A stretch of 64,000 nucleotides of DNA from WJMT01 sp964456985 (GTDB lineage Bacteria; Acidobacteriota; Aminicenantia; Aminicenantales; Aminicenantaceae): contig CAYWDH010000002.1 of the NCBI GenBank assembly GCA_964456985.1, positions 1 through 64,000 of the forward strand. The letters are read 5' to 3'. This document shows, piece by piece, positions 26,178-34,296 of the stretch. A model generated the notes under the pieces. It searched no databases. It had not been told where the DNA came from and worked only from the letters and a program-made list of their open reading frames with translations. The position numbers and the translations under genes are program-made. Every line of letters starts with the position of its first letter. Position 1 is the stretch's first letter.

Positions 26178-26462
26178 TTACGTTTTTATCTGTTCTGTCT
26201 TCTTGTTATTCGACAGCTCTGTGCTGGTTGAGGGCTTTTTTTCACTGATTTCAGGGGAAGGGACTGGATGTTGATTTTCTTTATTCCCGGCATAGTCTGT
26301 TACATACCATCCAGAACCTTTGAATTTGAGGGCAGGGATCGACAACAGTTTTTTTAGGGGCCCTCCACAGTAAGGACATTTTTGAGGACCTTTATCTCCT
26401 ACCTTCTGTATTTTTTCTATCTTTTTATGGCATTTTAAGCACTCGTATTCGTATAAAGGCAT
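26178..26462 (-). CDS. FmdB-family zinc-ribbon protein
   Basis: A protein of 94 residues. MPLYEYECLKCHKKIEKIQKVGD with CPYCGGPLKKLLSIPALKFKGSGWYVTDY is the FmdB/CxxC-CxxC regulatory zinc-ribbon signature; the tail is low-complexity P/S/T/K. The role of the family is unclear (first noted beside formamidase genes). ATG 26462 is chosen because GGAG lies seven bases ahead and the conserved PLYEYEC starts there. It heads the leftward waaF-gmhB-relA unit. Confidence 0.88.
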   Translation of the reverse strand: MPLYEYECLKCHKKIEKIQKVGDKGPQKCPYCGGPLKKLLSIPALKFKGSGWYVTDYAGNKENQHPVPSPEISEKKPSTSTELSNNKKTEQIKT

Positions 26463-26529
26463 GTTTATCTCCAAAAATTAAAAAATTATTATAGCAAATA
26501 ATGTATTAGGTGTATAGTCGAAACGGGTG

Positions 26530-26558
26530 TTGATTTTTTTACTGGATCTTAATACACT
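26530..26558 (+). promoter_or_regulatory. Candidate promoter of the Memo-AMMECR1 gene
   Basis: TTGATT (26530-26535), 17 bases and TACACT (26553-26558), 14 bases before the start codon. The same TACACT -10 variant appears ahead of rnfC. Confidence 0.4.
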
Positions 26559-26572
26559 TAAAATGAGGAAAG

Positions 26573-28006
26573 ATGAAAAGAAAAGCACTAGCATTCCATC
26601 TTTTTTTTATTCTCGCACTCAGTCCTTTATGGGCGCAGGGGATCAGAAAGCCTGTCTGGGCAGGGCAATTTTATAGTGCGAATCCTCAGGAGCTGTCACG
26701 ACAGATTGAACAGTGGCTGAATGAGGCTGACTATAAGCCTCAGTACGGTTATCAGCTCAAGGCCCTCATTGTTCCTCATGCCGGCTATATATATTCTGGG
26801 AAGGTCGCAGCCCGTGCCTACAAACAAGTGCTGGGTCAGGAATTCGATGCAATTGTCATCATTGGGCCAAGCCATCATTTTGGTTTTAGAGGGTGTTCTG
26901 TCTACCAAAAGGGAGCGTATGTTTCCCCTCTGGGGACTGTGCATGTGGATCAGGTCTTATCCAGGGAACTGTCAAGAGCTACAGGATTTGGATTTATCCC
27001 AGAGGCTCACGCAAAGGAGCACTCTATAGAGGTGCAGATTCCGTTTATACAGCAAACACTTCCAGATACGAAAATAATCCCTGTTGTTATGGGAGTCCCT
27101 TCAAAGAATCAGATAGATAGATTAGCGAAAGGGATTATGGATATTGCCCTGAAGAGCAAGATTCTCGTCATTGTTTCTACGGACATGTCACATTATCTGT
27201 CCAAGGAACAGGCAAACAAAAAGGATAAAAACACAATCGATTTGATAGTTTCCAAAGACATAAAAGAGCTGGAAAACAGGCTTTTAAATAGAGAAAACAT
27301 CCTATGCGGAGGCGCCGGAGTTGCCAGTTCTCTTCAATACGCTATGGGCCTGGGAAAAACACTTGTGGATTGCCTCTATTATGACGATTCCTCTTCAGCA
27401 GGCGGACCGGAATCTCAGGTTGTTGGTTATATGTCCGCAGCCGTGTATGTAAAAAAAGAGGAGGATGAGTTTGTCCTGTCTCAAAAAGAAAAAGAGGAGC
27501 TTTTAACGATAAGCCGGACAGCCATCCAGAGTTATGTGAAAGACAGGAGGATTGTCTGTCCTGAACCTCAAAGTCCTCAGCTGCATGCGAACAGAGGTGC
27601 CTTTGTGACATTGGAAAGGAGAGGAAGACTGAGAGGGTGTATAGGATTCATAGAACCCATCGGACCTCTGTATAAGACAGTTGCCCAAGCGGCTGTATAT
27701 GCAGCGTGCAGAGATGCGAGATTCCCACCTCTGTCCCCTTCAGAACTCGCAGGCTTGGAGATAGAAATATCTGTGCTGACAGTTCCCCGAAAAATTGATG
27801 ATATTTCAGAGATTGAAGTCGGAAAGCATGGTCTCATTATAGCCAAGGGCCCGAGAGAAGGACTTTTGCTGCCTCAGGTCGCCACAGAGAACAACTGGTC
27901 CAGGAAAGAATTTCTTGCCCAGACATGCCTAAAGGCAGGACTTCCGAAAGATGCATGGAAGACAGACGTGGACATCTATATCTTTGAAGCCATTGTTTTT
28001 CATTGA
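26573..28006 (+). CDS. AmmeMemoRadiSam system proteins B and A fused
   Basis: A protein of 477 residues joining a Memo-like domain to an AMMECR1 domain. A signal-like N-terminus (hydrophobic 6-20, then ALSPLWAQG) precedes the Memo domain (about 22-295), with GQFYSANP, PHAGYIYSGKVAARAY, IIGPSHHF, HSIEVQIPFIQ and STDMSHYL, the last holding conserved histidines. AMMECR1 follows (about 305-477), with GAFVTLERRGRLRGCIGFIEP, the family's LRGCIG signature. In many bacteria B, A and a radical-SAM protein form a system of unproved function. The radical-SAM partner is not in this window. Confidence 0.88.
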   Translation: MKRKALAFHLFFILALSPLWAQGIRKPVWAGQFYSANPQELSRQIEQWLNEADYKPQYGYQLKALIVPHAGYIYSGKVAARAYKQVLGQEFDAIVIIGPSHHFGFRGCSVYQKGAYVSPLGTVHVDQVLSRELSRATGFGFIPEAHAKEHSIEVQIPFIQQTLPDTKIIPVVMGVPSKNQIDRLAKGIMDIALKSKILVIVSTDMSHYLSKEQANKKDKNTIDLIVSKDIKELENRLLNRENILCGGAGVASSLQYAMGLGKTLVDCLYYDDSSSAGGPESQVVGYMSAAVYVKKEEDEFVLSQKEKEELLTISRTAIQSYVKDRRIVCPEPQSPQLHANRGAFVTLERRGRLRGCIGFIEPIGPLYKTVAQAAVYAACRDARFPPLSPSELAGLEIEISVLTVPRKIDDISEIEVGKHGLIIAKGPREGLLLPQVATENNWSRKEFLAQTCLKAGLPKDAWKTDVDIYIFEAIVFH

Positions 28007-28054
28007 TTAAGCTGACCTATTCATCATCCAGGTTAAAAAAGGGGATGCACAGGG

Positions 28055-28083
28055 TTGACTTTTTTTATGATTTAGTTAAGAAT
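28055..28083 (+). promoter_or_regulatory. Candidate promoter of the small-protein/lolB block
   Basis: TTGACT (28055-28060), 17 bases and AAGAAT (28078-28083), ahead of the small ORF at 28116. The -10 match is only partial. Confidence 0.3.
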
Positions 28084-28115
28084 CTAAAGGGAACTAGATA
28101 TAAGGTATAAGGACA

Positions 28116-28250
28116 ATGAAAAATATTTTTAAATCATTTTTCACACTTCTTCTTGCTTCATCAGCATTTTTTATTGGTTTTTATTTGGGAAAGGAAAAGA
28201 TCATGTCTAAAATACCTGAATTTCAGGAAGAAATTGAGGGTAAAAATTGA
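28116..28250 (+). CDS. Small single-span membrane protein
   Basis: A 44-residue ORF beginning MKNIFKSFFTLLLASSAFF. Residues 4-24 form one hydrophobic segment ending in GFYLGKEK, followed by a short charged tail EFQEEIEGKN. An AAGGAC site precedes the ATG closely. The GxYLGKEK pattern recalls small YtxH-like anchors, but the match is too short to name. Its position right after the Memo fusion and before another small membrane protein supports a real gene. Confidence 0.45.
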   Translation: MKNIFKSFFTLLLASSAFFIGFYLGKEKIMSKIPEFQEEIEGKN

Positions 28251-28317
28251 TGTAGATCCATGCAGGCTCTTGATTTAAACAAGACCTGGCTTTTCAATCA
28301 ATAAAAAAGAGAACAAA

Positions 28318-28659
28318 ATGAATATCTTTCTGTTAGGCGTAATTATAATATTTGTTGTTTTTATAGTTATTTTGATTGCTAATCCCAGGATCTCTTGTTT
28401 TGGTAAAAAAATCAAATCTCCTTTTTATCCCCTTTTTAGAAAAAAGCAAAAGTCCTCGGGAAGCAAGAAGATTAAAATAGAAGATTACGGATTTTCTCTA
28501 GTAGATGAGGAGTCAAGGAGAAAGCCAAGAATAACCGAGATCGGACCAAGAAAGCGTCGAAAGCCGCAAAAGAGTGTTAAGATGGATGATTATGGTTTTT
28601 CGCTTTCTGATGACAGAGAAAAGGACAGCACCAAAGAAACAAAGGGTGGAAAGAAATAA
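28318..28659 (+). CDS. Hypothetical membrane-anchored basic protein with a duplicated motif
   Basis: A protein of 113 residues. Residues 4-22 are a strongly hydrophobic anchor. The remainder is very basic and carries the same short motif twice: KIEDYGFSLVDE near residue 55 and KMDDYGFSLSDD near residue 91, each preceded by basic residues. I recognise no family. It is followed after 14 bases by the LolB-like gene, so a link to envelope lipoprotein biology is possible. Confidence 0.6.
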   Translation: MNIFLLGVIIIFVVFIVILIANPRISCFGKKIKSPFYPLFRKKQKSSGSKKIKIEDYGFSLVDEESRRKPRITEIGPRKRRKPQKSVKMDDYGFSLSDDREKDSTKETKGGKK

Positions 28660-28673
28660 GTGGAACCAGGGGA

Positions 28674-29366
28674 TTGTACTTACAGAAAGCCAAAATTGTA
28701 ATCTTTTGTATAGGACTGGTCTTTTCCCTTAGCTGCAGGCCTTCGCGTGTTTTGCTTTCGCCTTATCCGGATAAGATAGAGACCATAGAGGGATTTGCTT
28801 CACTAAAGATAACAGGAGAGGAAGGGTATTCCAGGTCAAAATTTTCTTTTTTTTTCAGCATTCCAGACAAAGGAAAAATAGAGGCCTTTGATTTTTTAGG
28901 CCGGACGATCTATCAGATTATCATAGAAAAAGAGAGGGCTTTTCTTGTTGTCCCCTCAAAAAAAATATACTGGGAAAGTACAGAAGAGCGTATCATCGAC
29001 ACATTCATTGGAGCCAAAATGACCCTTTCCGAGGTCATATGTTTTCTTATCGGGGAGTGGGATTCTTTGGGTGAAAAAAGGGAGGATAAGAGTCAGGATC
29101 CATGGATCATCAAAAAGGATAACAAGGGAAGAGTCATTGAGGGAAAAAAGAAGGATATGAGCTTTACTGTCAGTGAGTATATTGATGGCACTGGTCTTAT
29201 CCGAAGTCTTGATTTTGGAAACCGGTTTCAAAAAGGAACATTGAAAGTTCTTGGTATTGACTTCAACAGCCCGGTAAATCAAAGTCACTTTTCATTATCT
29301 TTTATTAAAGATTTCGAAGAAAAATCCTGGGAGGAAATACAAAAAATCATTTATAATGAGAATTAA
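28674..29366 (+). CDS. LolB-like outer-membrane lipoprotein
   Basis: A protein of 230 residues starting with TTG. The signal ends in GLVFSLSC, a lipobox. The body has beta-strand-rich segments (GFASLKITGEEGYSRSKFSFFFSIPDKGKIEAFDFLGRTIYQIII) like LolB/DUF4292 lipoprotein-acceptor folds. Sequence similarity alone is weak; the strongest support is position. It sits before ispE, tRNA, prs and pth exactly as lolB does in Proteobacteria. It overlaps ispE by 11 bases. Confidence 0.6.
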   Translation: MYLQKAKIVIFCIGLVFSLSCRPSRVLLSPYPDKIETIEGFASLKITGEEGYSRSKFSFFFSIPDKGKIEAFDFLGRTIYQIIIEKERAFLVVPSKKIYWESTEERIIDTFIGAKMTLSEVICFLIGEWDSLGEKREDKSQDPWIIKKDNKGRVIEGKKKDMSFTVSEYIDGTGLIRSLDFGNRFQKGTLKVLGIDFNSPVNQSHFSLSFIKDFEEKSWEEIQKIIYNEN

Positions 29367-30212
29367 AGCTTTTGCTAAGATCAACCTCGGCTTGGAGGTT
29401 TTGAAAAAGAGAGATGATGGTTATCACGATATCAGGACTCTGTTCCAGAGCATTTCTCTCCACGATGAAATAGAGATAGAGCTCTCTTCTTCAGGGCCTA
29501 TTGCTCTCAGGGGAACGGATAGCGACATCCCTTGGGGGAAAGATAATCTTGTGTATAAAGCCGCGTATATCATGAAAGAGCAGTCCATGACCGATAAGGG
29601 GATAAATATCCATGTGGTCAAAAATATTCCCGCAGGGGCCGGTCTGGGTGGCGGAAGCAGTAATGCAGCTGTCACTCTGTTGACACTCAATAAAATGCTC
29701 GGTTTAAACCTGAAGAAGGAAGAGTTGATGGAGTTTGGGAGGGGAATCGGAGCGGATGTTCCTTATTTCATGGAAGGGGGATTATGTGTGGGCGTAGGCA
29801 GAGGAGATCAAATTTCGGTCATTGATGACCTCCCCACATTTTACTGTGTCTTGATTTTTGAAGGCACCTCTATTCCAACAAAATTGGTTTATAATAGCTT
29901 TCCTGAGAGCTTGACTTCAAAAGACAAAGACAGTAAAATTATCGAGTTTCTGAATACCAGAGGATTAGGCGGATTAGAAAACGATTTAGAAGAGACTGTT
30001 TTTCACTTATATCCCCAGATCAAGGAAGCAAAAAGCCATATCAGTAAAACAGGTGCGGCGCTGTCATTGGTAAGCGGCACAGGATCAGTGGTATTTGGGC
30101 TTTTTGAACGCAAGGAGGAGGCAGAAGCTGCATTGGAGAGTGTAAACAAAGTTTACTCAGGTATGCTCGCAGAAACACTTGATAGAGAAGAGTATTGGAG
30201 TCGTTTAGCGCA

Positions 30213-30222
<10 letters not shown>
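29356..30222 (+). CDS. ispE: 4-diphosphocytidyl-2-C-methyl-D-erythritol kinase
   Basis: GHMP kinase of the MEP isoprenoid pathway; 288 residues. AFAKINLGLEVLKKRDDGYHDIRTLFQ is the IspE opening; IPAGAGLGGGSSNAAVTLL is the GHMP glycine loop, and GADVPYFMEGG is the third conserved block. Its TAG stop falls inside the tRNA-Gln gene. ispD and ispF of the same pathway are in this window at 40.0-41.2 kb. Confidence 0.95.
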
Positions 30223-30287
<65 letters not shown>

Positions 30288-30348
30288 TATTTAGGTATTT
30301 TGTTTATTAATAATAGGAAGTGAAAAATTATTTAAAAAGGAAAAGAAC

Positions 30349-31278
30349 ATGAAGATTTTTACGGGTTCATCTAATCCTATTTTAGCGGAGGAAATCGCCT
30401 CTTATCTTAAAATGGACCTTGGAAAATCAGTTCTTGAGCAGTTTAGCGACGGGGAGATCCATTTTTATATTGACGAGAATGTCCGCGGAGAAGATGTTTT
30501 CGTCATTCAAACAGGAGCCCAGGAAACGAGTTTTCATTTGATGCAGCTTTTTATAATGATTGATGCCTTAAAAAGGGCATCTGCCGAAAGGATAACCGCT
30601 GTTATTCCGTATTACTGCTATGCCCGGCAGGACTGGAAGGACCGTCCGCGTGTTCCTATCTCTGCCAGGCTGGTGGCAGATTTGATCGAAGCATCGGGAG
30701 CAAACCGTGTTCTGACCATGGACCTTCACTCTCCTCAGATCCAAGGATTTTTTTCCATACCTGTGGATAACCTTGTTGCCAGAGTCGTTTTGGAAAAATA
30801 TTTTAAAGGTCTTGATCTGGAAGACTTAACGATTATATCCCCGGATGCCGGAGGAGTCGGACGGGCCAGATGGTTTGCCAAACGGATGAATGCCTCATTA
30901 GGGATTATTGACAAAAGAAGGCCAGCTCCGAATATTGCAAAGGTCCTTCATGTTATAGGTGATGTCAGTGGACGAGATGTCATCATTCTGGATGACATGG
31001 TTGATACAGGGGGGACCTTGGTCCAAAGCGTGGAGGCTCTTATTAAAGAAAGAGCAAGGAAAGTTTATGCTGGGTGCACACATCCAGTGCTTTCTGGAAA
31101 GGCTATTGAAAGGATAAATGGATCGGAGCTGAAGCAGTTAGTGGTAACCAATACCATCCCTCTTGAGGGGGATACGAAAAAATCTGATAAAATTACGGTT
31201 CTATCCGTAGCGGAACTTTTTGGTGAGGCGATCCGCAGGATTCATAAAGGTGAATCTGTGAGTTCTTTATTTGAATAA
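30349..31278 (+). CDS. prs: Ribose-phosphate pyrophosphokinase
   Basis: Makes PRPP from ribose 5-phosphate and ATP for nucleotide, histidine and NAD synthesis; 309 residues. FSDGEIHFYIDENVRGEDVFVIQ, the PYYCYARQDWKD stretch, MDLHSPQIQGFF and the PRPP loop VIILDDMVDTGGTL are all present. Two features are slightly unusual: YCYARQDWKD in place of YGYARQDRK, and a short loop afterwards. An AAAGGA site precedes the start. It is followed closely by rplY. Confidence 0.96.
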   Translation: MKIFTGSSNPILAEEIASYLKMDLGKSVLEQFSDGEIHFYIDENVRGEDVFVIQTGAQETSFHLMQLFIMIDALKRASAERITAVIPYYCYARQDWKDRPRVPISARLVADLIEASGANRVLTMDLHSPQIQGFFSIPVDNLVARVVLEKYFKGLDLEDLTIISPDAGGVGRARWFAKRMNASLGIIDKRRPAPNIAKVLHVIGDVSGRDVIILDDMVDTGGTLVQSVEALIKERARKVYAGCTHPVLSGKAIERINGSELKQLVVTNTIPLEGDTKKSDKITVLSVAELFGEAIRRIHKGESVSSLFE

Positions 31279-31291
31279 GGAGAAATATGTC

Positions 31292-32002
31292 ATGGAAATG
31301 ACGGTAAAAGCTGAGGTTAGAGAATCTGTTGGGAAGAATGCAGCGCGCCGGCTGAGAAGAGAAGGCAAGCTTCCAGCAATTCTCTACGGATCCAAGACAA
31401 AAAACACTTCATTGGTGTTGTCTAAACAGGATATATTTTTGATATTAAAATCTGAAAGAGGCGAAAACACGATCTTTAAAGTTGCTTTCGATTCCAAAAA
31501 GAAGAACGTGATGATAAAGGACTACCAGCTGGATGTTATAACAGATGAGCTTTTGCATGTGGATCTGATTGAGATTGCAATGACCGAGGCGATTGAGGTG
31601 ACAGTTCAGGTCGTTTTGGCAGGGGAAGCGGTCGGAGTCAAGACAGAGGGAGGTTTTGTTGACTTCATGAATAGAGAGGTCCAAGTGCGGTGTTTGCCAA
31701 AGGACATACCTGATCAAATTAAAGTGGATATCAGTGACCTTCATTTGAATCAGTCCATTAAGCTGGAGGATATCCAGCCTCCCGAGAATGTGGAATTCAT
31801 TACGGATCCTAAAACAGTGATTGCGCATATCATGCTTCCGGTGGAAGAAGAGATTGAAGAGGAAGAGGAAATAGAAGAGGAACTGATTGCAGAGGGAGAA
31901 GAACCTGAAGTTATTGGAGAAGAAAAAGAAGAAGCCAAAGAGGGGAAAGAAGAGAAGGAAGAAAAAGAAGGCAAAAAGGAAGAGGAAGAGAAAAAGGAGT
32001 GA
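31292..32002 (+). CDS. rplY: Large-subunit ribosomal protein bL25 (Ctc/TL5 form) with acidic tail
   Basis: Binds 5S rRNA. Length is 236 residues. The first 90 residues are the L25 domain (ESVGKNAARRLRREGKLPAILYG), followed by the TL5/Ctc beta domain to about residue 185. The last 50 residues are almost only E, K, G and I, an acidic extension. ATG 31292 is preferred over in-frame TTG 31271, because AAGGAG at 31277-31282 lies nine bases before it. The prs-rplY-pth order is common in bacteria. Confidence 0.94.
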   Translation: MEMTVKAEVRESVGKNAARRLRREGKLPAILYGSKTKNTSLVLSKQDIFLILKSERGENTIFKVAFDSKKKNVMIKDYQLDVITDELLHVDLIEIAMTEAIEVTVQVVLAGEAVGVKTEGGFVDFMNREVQVRCLPKDIPDQIKVDISDLHLNQSIKLEDIQPPENVEFITDPKTVIAHIMLPVEEEIEEEEEIEEELIAEGEEPEVIGEEKEEAKEGKEEKEEKEGKKEEEEKKE

Positions 32003-32005
32003 TAT

Positions 32006-32581
32006 TTGTGGGCTGTCGTTGGACTCGGAAACCCTGGTCAAAAATATGCCCGGACCAGACATAACACCGGATCCCTGCTTGTGAGCAGATTAGCAAACAA
32101 ATGGAATGTTAAACTAAAAGTGATAGATAAGACATTTCGAGGAGCTGAAGTAAAAAGAGATGACCATGAGATCCTCCTGGCCAAACCCAGGGTCTTTATG
32201 AATATGAGCGGAGCAGCTGTAAAACGCATTCGAGAGAGATATAATATCCCTCTGGAGAATTTGATAATCGTCCATGATGATTTCGATATTTTATTAGGAG
32301 AGATAAGAATAAAAAGAGCAGGAAGCAGCGGGTCTCACAAAGGGATCATGTCTGTTATAGAGAGACTGGAAACACAGGATTTCGCCAGAATTAAAATAGG
32401 GATAGGGCCTGTACCCGAGGGAATTGATCCGTCTGACTTTGTGCTCTCCTCTTTTAAGGAGAGAGAGCGCGCATGGCTGCAGGAAAGCATTGATAATGCT
32501 ATCAAGGCATTTGATATCATTTTAAACAGCTCTTTAGATAGAGCGATGAATGTGTATAATAAAAAAAGGAGTCACGTTTAA
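32006..32581 (+). CDS. pth: Peptidyl-tRNA hydrolase
   Basis: Recycles peptidyl-tRNA released from stalled ribosomes; 191 residues. VVGLGNPGQKYARTRHNTGSLLV at the N-terminus includes the catalytic histidine; PRVFMNMSGAAV and HDDFDILLGEIRIKRAGSSGSHKGI hold the second active-site block. It begins with TTG (32006), placed six bases after an AAGGAG site that lies at the end of rplY. Several residues of the start are missing compared with longer forms, but the active site is complete. Confidence 0.95.
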   Translation: MWAVVGLGNPGQKYARTRHNTGSLLVSRLANKWNVKLKVIDKTFRGAEVKRDDHEILLAKPRVFMNMSGAAVKRIRERYNIPLENLIIVHDDFDILLGEIRIKRAGSSGSHKGIMSVIERLETQDFARIKIGIGPVPEGIDPSDFVLSSFKERERAWLQESIDNAIKAFDIILNSSLDRAMNVYNKKRSHV

Positions 32582-32588
32582 TACGTGA
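32572..32588. repeat. Small inverted repeat across the pth stop
   Basis: TCACGT (32572-32577) and ACGTGA (32583-32588) flank a five-base loop at the pth stop codon. There is no T-run. Confidence 0.25.
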
Positions 32589-32602
32589 ATAATCAAGGTT
32601 AA

Positions 32603-32649
32603 CTCCTTGTTTCTTTTCATAAGAAAAGGAGCTGAATATCCGTAAGGAG
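32603..32649 (+). promoter_or_regulatory. rpsF leader with competing anti-Shine-Dalgarno pairings
   Basis: CTCCTT (32603-32608) can pair with AAGGAG at 32626-32631 or with the rpsF ribosome site AAGGAG at 32644-32649. A perfect CTTTTC/GAAAAG hairpin (32613-32628) overlaps the first partner. This is the layout of a translational switch; function is inference. Confidence 0.35.
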
Positions 32650-32655
32650 GAAAGT

Positions 32656-33294
32656 ATGAGATATTACGAAACAGCTTTTTTAATTGCACCCACCCTTTCT
32701 GAGGAAGAAACAGAGCAGTTCATCAGCGAGATGGAAGATGTCGTCAAAAAGAAAAAAGGCAGGATGATCCATATTGATAGATGGGGTAAAAGGAAGCTTG
32801 CTTATCCTATAAAGAGAAATGACTCTGCCTTTTATGTGTTTTTCTATTATGAAGGAGGCCCGGAGACATACACGGAACTGGAACGTCAGTTCAAACAGAA
32901 AGAGGCTGTCATCAGGTATTTGACCTTTAAAAAAGATGAGGAACCTTCCTTTAAGAAAGAGGAAGCAAAAAAAGAAAAGAAGGCAAAGGCGGGAAAACCT
33001 CAAGAGCTGGAAGAGCCGGAAAAACCGGAAGAGCCGGAAAAACCGGAAGAGCCGGAAAAACTGGAAGAGCCGGAAAAACCGGAAGAGCCGGAAAAACCGG
33101 AAGAGCCGAAAAAGCCGGAAGAGCCGAAAAAGCCGGAAAAAGAGGGAGAGAAAGAAAAGCCTGCCAAAAAGAAAAGCACCAAAGCCAGCAAAGAAGAAGA
33201 AAAAAAGGGAGAATCAAAAAAGGATAAAGAAAAACCAAAAAAGGAAAAAGAAAAAGAGGCAGAATCCAAAAAAGAAAAAAATGAAGGAGACTAA
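32656..33294 (+). CDS. rpsF: Small-subunit ribosomal protein bS6 with long charged tail
   Basis: The first 95 residues are a normal bS6 (MRYYETAFLIAPTLSEEE, MIHIDRWGKRKLAYPIKR, VIRYLTF). The protein then continues to 212 residues, against about 95-135 usually. The tail has seven six-residue E-E-P-E/K-K-P repeats (residues 119-160) and then a lysine/glutamate-rich stretch. An AAGGAGG site precedes the ATG. The gene is two bases from rpsR and followed by rplI and dnaB, the usual order. Confidence 0.94.
   Translation: MRYYETAFLIAPTLSEEETEQFISEMEDVVKKKKGRMIHIDRWGKRKLAYPIKRNDSAFYVFFYYEGGPETYTELERQFKQKEAVIRYLTFKKDEEPSFKKEEAKKEKKAKAGKPQELEEPEKPEEPEKPEEPEKLEEPEKPEEPEKPEEPKKPEEPKKPEKEGEKEKPAKKKSTKASKEEEKKGESKKDKEKPKKEKEKEAESKKEKNEGD
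33010..33135 (+). repeat. Tandem 18-base repeat inside rpsF
   Basis: Seven 18-base units of GAAGAGCCGGAAAAACCG type encode EEPEKP, with variants EEPEKL in unit 3 and EEPKKP in units 6 and 7. Units 1, 2, 4 and 5 are identical at DNA level, so the copy number could vary by slippage without breaking the frame. Confidence 0.9.
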
Positions 33295-33296
33295 GC

Positions 33297-33548
33297 ATGG
33301 AGAAACATAAAAGGGCGAGAAACCCAAAGAGATATTTTTCCCGAAGGAAGAAATTCTGCTGGTTTTGCAAGAACAATGTAAAAAATATTGACTATAAAGA
33401 TATTGATATTTTACAGAGATATGTTCCGGAACGGGGCAAAATAGCACCCCGTAGGGTCACGGGTACGTGTGCTTATCATCAACGGAAACTCACAAAGGCA
33501 ATAAAAAGGGCAAGACAGCTGGCACTGCTTCCATTTATCGCAGACTGA
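33297..33548 (+). CDS. rpsR: Small-subunit ribosomal protein bS18
   Basis: An 83-residue ribosomal protein that pairs with bS6 on the platform of the small subunit. FCWFCKNNVKNIDYKDIDILQRYVPERGKIAPRRVTGTCAYHQRKLTKAIKRARQLALLPF is a typical bS18 core. Cysteines CWFC and GTC resemble the zinc-type form. GGAGA precedes the start within the end of rpsF. No single-strand binding protein gene lies between rpsF and rpsR, unlike in many Firmicutes. Confidence 0.96.
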   Translation: MEKHKRARNPKRYFSRRKKFCWFCKNNVKNIDYKDIDILQRYVPERGKIAPRRVTGTCAYHQRKLTKAIKRARQLALLPFIAD

Positions 33549-33567
33549 TACTAAAACTGGAGGGAAA

Positions 33568-34287
33568 ATGAAGTTACTTTTAAAAGAAAATTTGGAGAAT
33601 CTTGGGAAGAAGGGGGATATTGTGACCGTGGCTCCCGGATACGGGAGAAACTATCTAATACCAAAGAAGTTGGCCATTAAAATTACTCCTTCAAACATGA
33701 AGATGATAGAGATAGAACAAGAGGCTCTGAGAAAGGGGCTTGAAAAAGAAATGGAGTCGTACAACGAAATCATAGAGCGGTTGAACAGCACAGACCTCGT
33801 TTTCATAAGAAAGACCAGTGAGAAAGATACGATATATGGCTCTGTGAGCGCCAATGACATCAAAGAATCTTTGGATAAACTGGGCATTGATATTGAGAAA
33901 AAAAGGATTTTGCTGGATGAACCCATTAAAAAGACAGGAAAATTCACGGTTCCAGTGAAAGTTTTTCAGGAACATCAGGGGGAACTTAAAGTGGAAGTGA
34001 GGAAAGAGGGAAAAGAAGAGGAAGTTGAAAAAAAAGATAAAAAAGAGATAGAGAAAGCAGTCAAGAAAGAAACCAAGAAAGAAACCAAGAAAGAAGCTGA
34101 AAAAGAAACAAAAAAAGAGGCTGAAGAGAAAGACAAGAAAGAAGCCAAGCCTAAAAAAGAGTCCAAAAGAAAAATGAAAAAAGCGTCGAAAAAAGAAGAA
34201 AAAAAGGATAAGGAAGAAAAAAAGAAAGGATCGCCTAAAAAAAAGATAGAGAAAAAGCAGAAAAAAGAAGAAAATAAAAAAGAATAA
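33568..34287 (+). CDS. rplI: Large-subunit ribosomal protein bL9 with lysine-rich tail
   Basis: Residues 1-148 form a normal bL9: N-domain LLKENLENLGKKGDIVTVAPGYGRNYLIPKKLAI, long connecting helix and C-domain GSVSANDIKESLDKLG...KVFQEHQGELKVEV. The protein then runs to 239 residues with about 90 residues of K/E-rich sequence (KKETKKE-like repeats). The family is normally about 148 residues. A GGAGG site precedes the ATG. It is the third ribosomal protein in this operon region with a charged tail. Confidence 0.94.
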   Translation: MKLLLKENLENLGKKGDIVTVAPGYGRNYLIPKKLAIKITPSNMKMIEIEQEALRKGLEKEMESYNEIIERLNSTDLVFIRKTSEKDTIYGSVSANDIKESLDKLGIDIEKKRILLDEPIKKTGKFTVPVKVFQEHQGELKVEVRKEGKEEEVEKKDKKEIEKAVKKETKKETKKEAEKETKKEAEEKDKKEAKPKKESKRKMKKASKKEEKKDKEEKKKGSPKKKIEKKQKKEENKKE

Positions 34288-34296
34288 ACAGAGAAT

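Noticed and set aside
33010..33135. A CRISPR array or other regulatory repeat
   Set aside because: The units are contiguous without spacers and keep the rpsF reading frame, so this is coding repeat only.
33000..33269. An antisense serine/glycine-rich ORF over the rpsF tail
   Set aside because: Its repeat is the reverse image of the 18-base rpsF repeats, so it is a by-product.
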